Origin: an uncultured Oscillospiraceae bacterium | Lineage (GTDB): Bacteria; Bacillota; Clostridia; Oscillospirales; Oscillospiraceae | Direction of reading: 5' to 3' | Assembly (NCBI GenBank): GCA_934590355.1 | Contig: CAKTOX010000038.1 | Coordinates: forward strand, 1 to 13,327 | Length of the DNA: 13,327 bases | Shown: in pieces, positions 7,370 through 13,327 of the stretch | Position numbering within the stretch: position 1 is the first letter of the stretch | Layout of the letters: the number at the start of each line of letters is the position of its first letter | The notes under the pieces: generated by a model | Databases searched by the model: none | What the model saw: only the letters and a program-made list of their open reading frames with translations | Told to the model about the DNA's origin: nothing | Program-made: the position numbers and the translations under genes

Positions 7370-7380
7370 CTCCTCAGGAG
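7370..7380. promoter_or_regulatory. Shared near-palindromic ribosome binding site on both strands
   Basis: The sequence CTCCTCAGGAG is an 11-bp palindrome around one central base. Its plus strand supplies AGGAG (7376-7380), 10 nt before the mtaB ATG. Its minus strand supplies GAGGAG, 8 nt before the desulfurase ATG. Both assignments fit the spacing of other starts in the window. Confidence 0.75.
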
Positions 7381-7390
7381 ATGAAATTTC

Positions 7391-8677
7391 ATGAAATACA
7401 TTATATACACTCTCGGCTGCAAGGTCAACCAGTATGAGACGCAGGCTATGGAAACCCTGCTGCATGAGCACGGTCACTCACCCTGCGCCGAGGGCGAGGT
7501 TGCCGATGCCGTCATCGTGAACACCTGCGCCGTTACCGCCGAGGCAGGGCGCAAGTCGCGCCAGGCCATCCACCGTCTGCGCGCAGAAAACCCGGGCGCG
7601 TTCGTCGCGGTCTCCGGCTGCTATTCTCAGCTCAGCCCCGACTCCGTGCAGAAGCTGGGCGCGGATGTCGTCTACGGCACCGCCGACAGGGTGAAGCTCA
7701 TCGAGGCGATAGAGAAGGCGGCAGCAACGGGCGAGGGCGAGCGCAGACTCGACAAGCCCTTTGAGCGGCGCATTTTCGAGGAGCTGCCCGCGGGTGCGGT
7801 CTCCGGTCACACTCGCGCGCTTTTGAAGATCCAGGACGGCTGCGTCAACTTCTGCTCCTACTGCATCATTCCCTACACCCGCGGCAGAGTGCGCAGTCTG
7901 CCGATGGATTCCGCCGTGCAGCAGGCAGCCGAGCTTGACAAAAAGGGATATCGTGAGCTCGTCTTGACGGGTATCGAGATTGCGTCCTACGGTGTTGACC
8001 TGCCCGGAAAGCCCGACCTTGCCGACGTCGTGTGCGCCGTTGCTCAGGCGGCTCCGCATATGCGCCTGCGCTTAGGCTCAATTGAGCCGAGCATCATAAA
8101 CGAGGAGTTTTGCGTGAAGCTCGCCTCCTGCGGCAGCGTGTGCCGCCATTTCCACCTCTCGCTCCAATCCGGCTGCGATGCGACGCTCAAGGCGATGAAC
8201 CGCAAGTACGACACCGCACGCTTTTACGAGGCGATGCAGCTTCTCAGGAAGCATTTTCCCGACTGCGGTCTGACCTGCGACGTGATAGTCGGCTTCCCCG
8301 GCGAGAGTGAGCAGCACCAGACAGAAACGCTTGAATTTCTCAAAAAGGCGCGCTTTTCCGACGCGCATATTTTCCCCTATTCGCGCCGCCCCGGCACCCC
8401 TGCCGACAAGATGGACGGTCAGCTTGACCGCGCGATGAAGGCGAAGCGCTCAAAGCAGGCGCAGGCGGTCGTTTCCGCAACAAGAGACGAATTTTTGCGC
8501 AGCATGATAGGTAAAACTCTGCCTGTTCTGTTTGAAACAAAGCACGGCAAGGGCTGGCTGGGTCACAGCGATAACTATCTTGAGGTCATGGCGGAGGGCG
8601 AGGAGCTTCGCGGCACAGTGCGCAATGTCAGTATCCATGCCGTTTCGGACGGAATTTTAGTCGGAAATGTCATTTGA
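7391..8677 (+). CDS. mtaB: tRNA t6A37 methylthiotransferase MtaB
   Basis: This 428-residue radical-SAM enzyme converts N6-threonylcarbamoyladenosine at tRNA position 37 to its 2-methylthio form. The N-terminal MTTase domain has the three auxiliary-cluster cysteines C10 (LGCKVNQYET), C46 (NTCAVT) and C77 (SGCYSQ). The radical-SAM domain has C151, C155 and C158 in CVNFCSYC, followed by IIPYTRGRVRS. Further marks are SLQSGCDATLKAMNRKY and VIVGFPGE. A TRAM-like C-terminal domain of about 60 residues completes the family order. LGCKVNQYE is typical of MtaB as opposed to MiaB or RimO. AGGAG stands 10 nt before the ATG at 7391. There is no terminator before serC; the serC promoter overlaps the mtaB stop. 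It diverges from a cysteine desulfurase, a plausible sulfur source for its two 4Fe-4S clusters (inference). Confidence 0.95.
   Translation: MKYIIYTLGCKVNQYETQAMETLLHEHGHSPCAEGEVADAVIVNTCAVTAEAGRKSRQAIHRLRAENPGAFVAVSGCYSQLSPDSVQKLGADVVYGTADRVKLIEAIEKAAATGEGERRLDKPFERRIFEELPAGAVSGHTRALLKIQDGCVNFCSYCIIPYTRGRVRSLPMDSAVQQAAELDKKGYRELVLTGIEIASYGVDLPGKPDLADVVCAVAQAAPHMRLRLGSIEPSIINEEFCVKLASCGSVCRHFHLSLQSGCDATLKAMNRKYDTARFYEAMQLLRKHFPDCGLTCDVIVGFPGESEQHQTETLEFLKKARFSDAHIFPYSRRPGTPADKMDGQLDRAMKAKRSKQAQAVVSATRDEFLRSMIGKTLPVLFETKHGKGWLGHSDNYLEVMAEGEELRGTVRNVSIHAVSDGILVGNVI
7400..7428 (-). promoter_or_regulatory. Predicted desulfurase promoter inside the mtaB coding region
   Basis: Read leftward, TTGACC (complement of 7423-7428) and a perfect TATAAT (complement of 7400-7405) are exactly 17 bp apart. 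The predicted start is near 7393, leaving a leader of about 32 nt with the GAGGAG site. The -35 box lies over mtaB codons 11-13 (K-V-N of GCKVNQ) and the -10 box over codons 4-5. Confidence 0.7.
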
Positions 8678-8702
8678 CATCGGCTGCACAAAAAACTATA
8701 AT
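8674..8702 (+). promoter_or_regulatory. Perfect-consensus sigma-A promoter of serC-serA
   Basis: TTGACA (8674-8679) and TATAAT (8697-8702) match the vegetative consensus at all twelve positions with the optimal 17-bp spacer. The -35 box contains the TGA stop codon of mtaB (8675-8677). The predicted start is near 8709, about 25 nt before the GTG start of serC. Confidence 0.85.
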
Positions 8703-8734
8703 TTTAACAAAGAAGCTTACGGGAGGTGCTCGTC

Positions 8735-9820
8735 GTGTCAAGAGAAAAAACATATAACTTTTCGGCAGGTCCGTCAATGATGCCGGAATCGGTGCTCGAA
8801 AAGGCTAAAAGCGAAATAAGCGATTATAACGGCAGCGGAATGTCCGTTATGGAGATGAGCCACCGAAGTAAGCTGTTTGACGGGATATTTCATTCGACCA
8901 AGGAGAAGCTTGCTGCGGCGCTGAACGTGCCGGACAGTCACGAGATACTGTTTTTGCAGGGCGGAGCAACGCTGCAATTTGCCGCGATACCCCTCAATCT
9001 CATGGGCGAGGGCAAAAGGGCCGACTATGCCGTGACGGGTAATTTTTCAAATCTTGCCGCAAAGGAAGCGGAAAAGTACGGTGCCGTGCACATTGCCTGC
9101 GACAGCTCTGACAGAGCTCACAGCTATATCCCCCGCGAGCTCAGTCTCAGCGGTGACGCGAGCTATTTTTACTACTGCTCGAATAACACGATCTACGGCA
9201 CCGCATGGCAGTCCGTGCCCGATACGAAGGGCGAAACGATAGTCTGCGATATGTCGTCGGAGATTTTATCAAAGCCTGTTGACGTGAGCAAATTCGGGCT
9301 CATCTATGCCGGAGCGCAGAAGAATATGGCTCCCGCGGGGCTCACGGTCGTCATAGTCGATAAGGCTCTGGCAGGGAACGAAATGAGCATTTGCCCCTCG
9401 GTCATGAGCTACGATACGCTCATCAAAAAGGACTCCATGCTCAATACGCCGCCGTGCTGGTGCATTTATATGCTCGGGTTCATGCTTGATTGGCTCGAGA
9501 GCGTCGGCGGAGTTGCCGAAATGGAAAAAATAAAAAAGCAGCGCGCGTCGCTTATCTACGATGTGCTTGATAACAGCAGACTGTATATCCCGCACGCCGA
9601 GGCGTCGTCGCGCAGCGATATGAACGTGACCTTCCGCACGGGCTCGGACGAGCTTGACGCGGAGTTTGTAAAGGGCGCGGCAGAGCGCGGACTTTTAAAT
9701 CTCAAGGGTCATCGGCTCACCGGCGGAATGAGAGCGTCGCTGTATAACGCAATGCCCATGGAGGGTGCGCAGGCGCTCGCGGAGTATATGAAACAGTTTG
9801 AGGTAAAGCATCATGTTTAA
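8735..9820 (+). CDS. serC: Phosphoserine aminotransferase
   Basis: This 361-residue PLP enzyme transfers an amino group from glutamate to 3-phosphohydroxypyruvate, the second step of serine synthesis. It begins with the typical YNFSAGPSMMP (7-17). It shows SHRSKLF (42-48), LQGGATLQF (74-82) and the PLP lysine K196 in YAGAQKNMAPAG. The C-terminal LKGHRLTGGMRASLYNAM is also typical of SerC. The length matches the family norm of about 360. The frame opens with GTG at 8726, but the GTG at 8735 is chosen because GGGAGG (8721-8726) lies 8 nt before it. It is the first gene of a two-gene operon and overlaps serA by 8 bp, which suggests translational coupling. A perfect-consensus promoter suggests strong, largely constitutive transcription. 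Confidence 0.95.
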   Translation: MSREKTYNFSAGPSMMPESVLEKAKSEISDYNGSGMSVMEMSHRSKLFDGIFHSTKEKLAAALNVPDSHEILFLQGGATLQFAAIPLNLMGEGKRADYAVTGNFSNLAAKEAEKYGAVHIACDSSDRAHSYIPRELSLSGDASYFYYCSNNTIYGTAWQSVPDTKGETIVCDMSSEILSKPVDVSKFGLIYAGAQKNMAPAGLTVVIVDKALAGNEMSICPSVMSYDTLIKKDSMLNTPPCWCIYMLGFMLDWLESVGGVAEMEKIKKQRASLIYDVLDNSRLYIPHAEASSRSDMNVTFRTGSDELDAEFVKGAAERGLLNLKGHRLTGGMRASLYNAMPMEGAQALAEYMKQFEVKHHV

Positions 9821-10979
9821 TATAAAAACGATAAATAACATTTCCCCCGTGGGGCTCGGCAAGCTCGAGCAGCTCGGCTGCAACGTCGGCGCGGATGTCG
9901 CCGATCCCGACGGCATAATCGTGCGCAGCGCGGATATGCACTCTTACGAGGTCAACGACGGACTTCTCGGCGTTGCCAGAGCGGGTGCGGGCTATAATAA
10001 CATCCCCATCGACGACTACGCCGAGCGCGGCATCGTGGTCTTCAACAGCCCCGGCGCCAACGCCGAAGCCGTAAAGGAGCAGACCGTGTGCTCCATGGTC
10101 ATGGCCTCGCGTGACGTTGTCGGCAGCATCGAGTGGGTCAAGAGCATCGCGGGCGAGGGCGATAAAATACCCGCGCTCGTGGAGAAGGGCAAGTCCCACT
10201 TTGCCGGCCCCGAGCTCATGGGCAAGACCGTGGGCGTGCTCGGCCTCGGCGCAACGGGAGCGCTTGTCGCAAACGCCTGCCTTGCTCTGGATATGTCCGT
10301 CATCGGCTACGACCCGTTCATGTCCGTTGACGCTGCGTGGCGCCTCTCACGCGAGGTGGAGCGTGCCGACGATATAAGCGAGATTTTTAAAAAATGCGAC
10401 TATATCAGCATAAATCTGCCCTATAACGAGAACACCCACCATATGCTTGATGCGAAAGCGTTTGCCGCAATGCGCGACGGTGTGCGCATCATAAACGAGT
10501 CGCGTGCCGAGGTCGTTGACGACGATGCGATGCTCGCCGCGCTCGAAAGCGGCAAGGTCGCAAAATACGTCACCGATTTTCCCAACGAAAAGATACTCGC
10601 CGGCAAAAACGTCATTGCCCTGCCGCACCTCGGAGCCTGCACCCCCGAAAGCGAGGACCGCTGCGCCGAGATGGCTGCAAAGCAGATTTATGAGTACCTC
10701 AAAAACGGCAATATCACGAACTCCGTGAATCTGCCCTCGGCAAAATTGGAGCGCATGGGCGTGTGCCGCCTGTGCGTTATCCACCACAATGTCCCCGGTA
10801 TGATAAACCGCATCCTCGACCTTATAACCGCGAAGAATATTAACGTCGAGCACATGATAAACAAGCCGCGCGGCAAATATGCTTATACGATCATCGACCT
10901 CAACGACGAGATCTGGGAGGATACCGCCGACACCCTGCGCAGCATGGACGATGTTCTCCGCGTCCGCGTCCTGTTCTGA
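9813..10979 (+). CDS. serA: D-3-phosphoglycerate dehydrogenase with ACT domain
   Basis: This 388-residue enzyme oxidises 3-phosphoglycerate to 3-phosphohydroxypyruvate with NAD+, the first step of serine synthesis. Residues 1-90 and about 280-310 form the substrate domain. About 95-280 form the NAD domain, with the dinucleotide loop GVLGLGATG (141-149). The likely catalytic residues are R231 (NESRAEVV), E259 (TDFPNEK) and H272 (LPHLGACTPES). The E-to-H distance is shorter than in the E. coli enzyme. An ACT domain (about 315-388) ends the protein, so allosteric control by serine is plausible, as in other ACT-bearing PGDHs, but this cannot be proved from sequence. The ATG overlaps the serC stop (ATGTTTAA), and GAGG at 9800-9803 lies 9 nt before it. 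An 18-bp hairpin follows the stop. Confidence 0.94.
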   Translation: MFNIKTINNISPVGLGKLEQLGCNVGADVADPDGIIVRSADMHSYEVNDGLLGVARAGAGYNNIPIDDYAERGIVVFNSPGANAEAVKEQTVCSMVMASRDVVGSIEWVKSIAGEGDKIPALVEKGKSHFAGPELMGKTVGVLGLGATGALVANACLALDMSVIGYDPFMSVDAAWRLSREVERADDISEIFKKCDYISINLPYNENTHHMLDAKAFAAMRDGVRIINESRAEVVDDDAMLAALESGKVAKYVTDFPNEKILAGKNVIALPHLGACTPESEDRCAEMAAKQIYEYLKNGNITNSVNLPSAKLERMGVCRLCVIHHNVPGMINRILDLITAKNINVEHMINKPRGKYAYTIIDLNDEIWEDTADTLRSMDDVLRVRVLF

Positions 10980-10980
10980 A

Positions 10981-11018
10981 AACGAAAACTGCACCCCCAC
11001 GGGGGTGCAGTTTTCGTT
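10981..11018. terminator. Strong bidirectional terminator between serA and the flavodoxin gene
   Basis: A perfect 18-bp inverted repeat (10981-10998 with 11001-11018) has GC-rich CTGCACCCCC at its core and A/T-rich outer arms that supply T residues on both strands. It starts 1 bp after the serA stop and ends 3 bp before the flavodoxin stop, so one structure serves both convergent genes. Confidence 0.9.
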
Positions 11019-11021
11019 ATC

Positions 11022-11495
11022 TTATTTTACGCTCTGCGACCAGGACAGAAGCTCTGCCTTGGAGGTGTTTTTCTTAAAAACCCTGCCGTCGAGCAGCCTT
11101 GCGCCTGCGCAGCTCGGCTTCAGAACGGAACCGGTCTTGCCGATGCCGCTGCTGCCGGAGGTGGCAAACGGCACGATGGTCTTGCCGGAAAGCTCAAGAC
11201 CCTCAAGGAAGGTGTTGATTATCCTCGGCGCGACGTACCACCAGATAGGGAAGCCTATGTATATCGTGTCGTAGCCGCTCACATCGGGCAGGCTTTTAAC
11301 GGCCGGGCGCGCGCCGGGGTCGTTCATTTCAAGCGAGGAGCGCGATTTTTCGTCCATCCAATCAAGGTCGCGCTTTTCGTAGGGAAGCTCGGGCACTATC
11401 TCGAAAATATCCGCGCCGACGGCGTCTGCAAGCGTCTGCGCGAGCGCCTTGGTCGTGCCGGTCGGGGAAAAGAAAGCCACTAATTTCTTTGACAT
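11022..11495 (-). CDS. Flavodoxin-like FMN protein
   Basis: This 157-residue single-domain protein has the flavodoxin fold. The FMN phosphate loop SPTGTTK lies at residues 10-16. IGFPIWWYVAPRIINTFLE follows in the middle and FATSGSSGIGKT supplies the second flavin-contact loop. Such proteins carry low-potential electrons in the cytoplasm. This subgroup may also include flavin-dependent oxidoreductases, so the partner is not certain. The PFOR gene lies just upstream on the same strand, and PFORs can reduce flavodoxins, but a terminator and a separate promoter stand between them. A GTG at 11504 opens the frame; the ATG at 11495 is chosen because AGGAG lies 8 nt before it. Transcription ends at the hairpin shared with serA. 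Confidence 0.85.
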   Translation of the reverse strand: MSKKLVAFFSPTGTTKALAQTLADAVGADIFEIVPELPYEKRDLDWMDEKSRSSLEMNDPGARPAVKSLPDVSGYDTIYIGFPIWWYVAPRIINTFLEGLELSGKTIVPFATSGSSGIGKTGSVLKPSCAGARLLDGRVFKKNTSKAELLSWSQSVK

Positions 11496-11524
11496 AATAA
11501 TCACTCCTTTTATGTTGTATCTTT

Positions 11525-11552
11525 ATTATACACTGTATGTTCAGGCTGTCGA
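11525..11552 (-). promoter_or_regulatory. Predicted promoter of the flavodoxin gene
   Basis: Read leftward, TCGACA (complement of 11547-11552, five of six consensus matches) stands 16 bp from a perfect TATAAT (complement of 11525-11530). The -10 box is about 30 bp before the ATG. The -35 box lies inside the left terminal repeat of the MITE-like element. Confidence 0.6.
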
Positions 11553-11630
11553 AAAACCTATGCTGCCGAGGAAAGATAACCGCGCAGCGGGGGAGCTTGA
11601 GGGGTAGCGAAGCGGCGGCGCAGGAGTGAA

Positions 11631-11651
11631 TGACATGCCGGGGGCATGTCA
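11631..11651. repeat. Perfect 9-bp hairpin inside the MITE-like element
   Basis: TGACATGCC (11631-11639) and GGCATGTCA (11643-11651) are exact inverted repeats around GGG. Flanking GGCGGC and GCCGC stretches could extend the fold. There is no T-run, so it is not a terminator. Confidence 0.7.
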
Positions 11652-11719
11652 GAGCCGCGCCGTGACCGAGCCGCAGCGAGAAAAGGCCCGCCTCAAATTG
11701 GATTATAGCCATCAAAAAC

Positions 11720-11740
11720 GCCTGAGCTATCAGGCTTTTT
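11720..11740 (+). terminator. Plus-strand terminator-like hairpin with no obvious gene
   Basis: GCCTGA (11720-11725) pairs with TCAGGC (11730-11735) around GCTA, followed by five T residues (11736-11740). No rightward gene lies upstream of it, so it may end an uncharacterised transcript of the repeat element or be a relic. Confidence 0.45.
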
Positions 11741-11749
11741 GACACGCTG

Positions 11750-11781
11750 AAAAAGCTCAGGTCAACAGACCTGAGCTTTTT
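11750..11781 (-). terminator. Rho-independent terminator after the PFOR gene
   Basis: A perfect 14-bp stem (11750-11763 with 11768-11781) surrounds an AACA loop, about 10 bp past the PFOR stop codon. A-runs and T-runs at the stem base provide T residues on either strand. Confidence 0.85.
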
Positions 11782-11791
11782 TGCGTTTATT

Positions 11792-13327
11792 TTACTTGTA
11801 CATCTCGATGAGACGCTGCAGGTGCTCGTAGCGTGCCTTTGCGTTCTCCTCGTTGCGCTCGAACAGGTTCTCTGCGCGGTCGGGGAACTCGCGGGTCAGA
11901 CGGTTGTAGCGTGCCTCGTTCATGAGGAACTCGCGGTAGCCGCCGGCGGGAGCCTTGCAGTCGAGGGTGAACTTGCCGTTCTCGGCCGCGGGATTGTAGC
12001 GGAAGAGGTTCCAGTAGCCGCACTCGACAGCCTTCTTCATCTCGGACTGGCAGTTGGTCATGCCGCCCTTGATGGAGTGCATCTCGCAGGGAGAGTATGC
12101 AATGATGAGGGAGGGACCGGGATAAGCCTCGGCCTCCTTGATGGCCTTGAGGGTCTGGATCATGTTTGCTCCCATTGCGATCTGTGCAACGTAGACGTAA
12201 CCGTAGGTCATTGCCATCTCGGCGAGGGACTTGGACTTTATCTCCTTGCCCGCTGCCGCGAACTGTGCTACCTGACCGATGTTGGAAGCCTTGGAGGCCT
12301 GACCGCCGGTGTTGGAGTAGACCTCGGTGTTGAATACAAAGATGTTGACGTCTTCGCCGGAGGCGAGAACGTGGTCAACGCCGCCGAAGCCGATGTCGAA
12401 TGCCCAGCCGTCGCCGCCGAAGATCCAGCAGCTCTTCTTGTTAAGGTAGTCCTTGCCGGCGAGGATCGCACTGCAGATGTCGCAGCCTTCGATCTTCTCA
12501 AGTGCGGCAACGAGCTCCTTGGCAGCAGCCTGGTTTGCGTCGGTGTCGTTGTAGGTCTCGAGCCACTTTGCAGCCTCGGGGACCTTGTCGGCAATTGCTT
12601 CGACCTTGGCCTTGAGATCGTCACGGATCTTCTTTTGACCGAGGTAGAGGCCGAGACCGTGCTCTGCGTTATCCTCAAACAGGGAGTTTGCCCAAGACGG
12701 GCCGTGGCCTTCCTTGTTGACGGTGTAGGGGGAGGTAGCAGCCGGGCCGCCCCAGATGGAGCTGCAGCCGGTGGCATTGGAGATCATCATGTGATCGCCG
12801 AAGAGCTGAGTTACGAGGCGAGCGTAGCTGGTCTCGGCACAGCCTGCGCAGGAGCCGGAGAACTCGAGGTACGGCTGCTTGAACTGGCTGCCGATGACGG
12901 TGTCGTTCTTGACCTCGGGCTTCTCGCTGACCTTTGCGGTCATGTAATCGAATACGCGCTGCTCGTCCTCCTGGCTCTCGAGGCCGACCATCTTCAGGGA
13001 CTTGGTCGGGCAGACGTTTACGCAGACGCCGCAGCCCATGCAGTCGAGCGGGGAGATGGCCATGGTGTACTTGTACAGGCCCTTGCCCTTGCCGGCGCGG
13101 AAGTCGACGAGGTTTGCGTTTTCGGGAGCCGCAGCAGCCTCTTCCTCGTTAAGAGCGAAGGGGCGGATGGTGGCATGCGGGCAGACGAATGCACACTGGT
13201 TGCACTGTGCGCAGGTCTCTGCGTTCCACTGAGGCACGAAGGCGGAAACGCCGCGCTTCTCGTAAGCGGAGGCGCCGAGCTCGAAGGTGCCGTCGGCGTG
13301 ATCGACGAAGGCGGAAACGGGCAGGGA
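11792..13327 (-). CDS. nifJ: Pyruvate:ferredoxin (flavodoxin) oxidoreductase, C-terminal part
   Basis: The 3' part of the gene gives 511 residues and stays open to the right edge, so the start and roughly the first 650 residues lie outside; family members are about 1170-1200 long. PFOR oxidises pyruvate and CoA to acetyl-CoA and CO2 and reduces ferredoxin or flavodoxin. Counting from the edge, the ferredoxin-like domain carries two 4Fe-4S motifs, C39/C42/C45/C49 and C96/C99/C102/C106. The thiamine-diphosphate domain has the proximal-cluster cysteines C160, C163 and C188, spaced as in the Desulfovibrio africanus enzyme, with C414 as the likely fourth. It also has the TPP/Mg site GGDGWAFDIGFGG (304-316) with NTEVYSNTGGQ (333-343). 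The reading frame is intact throughout. A GTG at 13237 is an internal valine, not a start. The order of clusters and TPP domain fits the single-chain enzyme. Confidence 0.96.
   Translation of the reverse strand, partial: SLPVSAFVDHADGTFELGASAYEKRGVSAFVPQWNAETCAQCNQCAFVCPHATIRPFALNEEEAAAAPENANLVDFRAGKGKGLYKYTMAISPLDCMGCGVCVNVCPTKSLKMVGLESQEDEQRVFDYMTAKVSEKPEVKNDTVIGSQFKQPYLEFSGSCAGCAETSYARLVTQLFGDHMMISNATGCSSIWGGPAATSPYTVNKEGHGPSWANSLFEDNAEHGLGLYLGQKKIRDDLKAKVEAIADKVPEAAKWLETYNDTDANQAAAKELVAALEKIEGCDICSAILAGKDYLNKKSCWIFGGDGWAFDIGFGGVDHVLASGEDVNIFVFNTEVYSNTGGQASKASNIGQVAQFAAAGKEIKSKSLAEMAMTYGYVYVAQIAMGANMIQTLKAIKEAEAYPGPSLIIAYSPCEMHSIKGGMTNCQSEMKKAVECGYWNLFRYNPAAENGKFTLDCKAPAGGYREFLMNEARYNRLTREFPDRAENLFERNEENAKARYEHLQRLIEMYK

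Larger units (their letters stand above)
11543..11748. repeat. MITE-like non-coding element with imperfect terminal inverted repeats
   Basis: The ends AGGCTGTCGAAAAACC (11543-11558) and the reverse complement of 11733-11748 (AGCGTGTCAAAAAGCC) agree at 12 of 16 positions. They enclose about 206 bp in all. The interior is GC-rich and purine-skewed, unlike nearby spacers. It holds a perfect 9-bp hairpin (11631-11651) and a plus-strand terminator-like hairpin near the right end. No transposase or credible gene is inside, and I see no clear target-site duplication. I infer a dispersed repeat or small mobile remnant; copy number cannot be judged from this window. Confidence 0.45.

Noticed and set aside
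6372..7394. A 340-codon open frame on the plus strand, antisense to the desulfurase
   Set aside because: The desulfurase has every catalytic residue; the shadow frame has no recognisable domain and starts without a ribosome binding site.
11362..11745. A 127-codon minus-strand frame running through the MITE-like element into the flavodoxin gene
   Set aside because: It lies in a different frame from the flavodoxin gene, crosses that gene's promoter and ribosome binding site, and has no domain; it is a by-product of the repeat sequence.
11792..13237. Treating the GTG at 13237 as the start of a 481-residue oxidoreductase
   Set aside because: The frame stays open to 13327 and the upstream residues continue the PFOR pattern, so this is an internal valine of a gene cut by the window edge.

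Overview
The window looks like an ordinary stretch of chromosome from a moderately GC-rich anaerobic member of the Clostridia, probably a gut Oscillospiraceae/Ruminococcaceae-type bacterium. The reasons are a pyruvate:ferredoxin oxidoreductase next to a flavodoxin, a DacF-type carboxypeptidase, a bacterial AraM-type glycerol-1-phosphate dehydrogenase, strong GGAGG-type ribosome binding sites about 8 nt from nearly every start, and use of GTG and TTG starts. The lineage is inferred from gene content only. No CRISPR array, prophage, transposase, rRNA or tRNA was seen.

Layout. Positions 95-4600 hold four leftward genes: araM (sn-glycerol-1-phosphate dehydrogenase), a small P-loop NTPase of unknown function, pgi (glucose-6-phosphate isomerase) and a dacF-like D-Ala-D-Ala carboxypeptidase. 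The first three each have a recognisable promoter of their own, and terminators follow pgi and the P-loop gene, so they look like single-gene units. A divergent spacer (4601-4892) leads to a rightward AI-2E/PerM family membrane protein. This converges on a leftward cysteine desulfurase, with a shared hairpin terminator between them. The desulfurase is divergent from mtaB (tRNA ms2t6A methylthiotransferase) with only 29 bp between their start codons. serC and serA follow mtaB; they overlap by 8 bp and have a perfect consensus promoter whose -35 box contains the mtaB stop codon. serA converges on a leftward flavodoxin across an 18-bp perfect hairpin. A non-coding, MITE-like element (about 11540-11750) separates the flavodoxin from the 3' part of a leftward pyruvate:ferredoxin oxidoreductase gene that runs off the right edge.

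How the genes fit together. pgi feeds glycolysis and PFOR drains pyruvate to acetyl-CoA with reduced ferredoxin or flavodoxin. serA and serC branch from 3-phosphoglycerate toward serine, and serine is the precursor of the cysteine used by the desulfurase. The desulfurase mobilises sulfur for Fe-S clusters such as those of MtaB and PFOR, and possibly for tRNA thiolation. These links are metabolic inference; nothing in the sequence shows common regulation.

I found no previously undescribed multi-gene system. The observations most worth a second look are regulatory and structural: the desulfurase/mtaB junction, where one 11-bp near-palindrome supplies the ribosome binding site on both strands and the desulfurase promoter lies inside the first conserved motif of mtaB; the perfect serC promoter; and the MITE-like element whose end appears to supply the -35 box of the flavodoxin gene.
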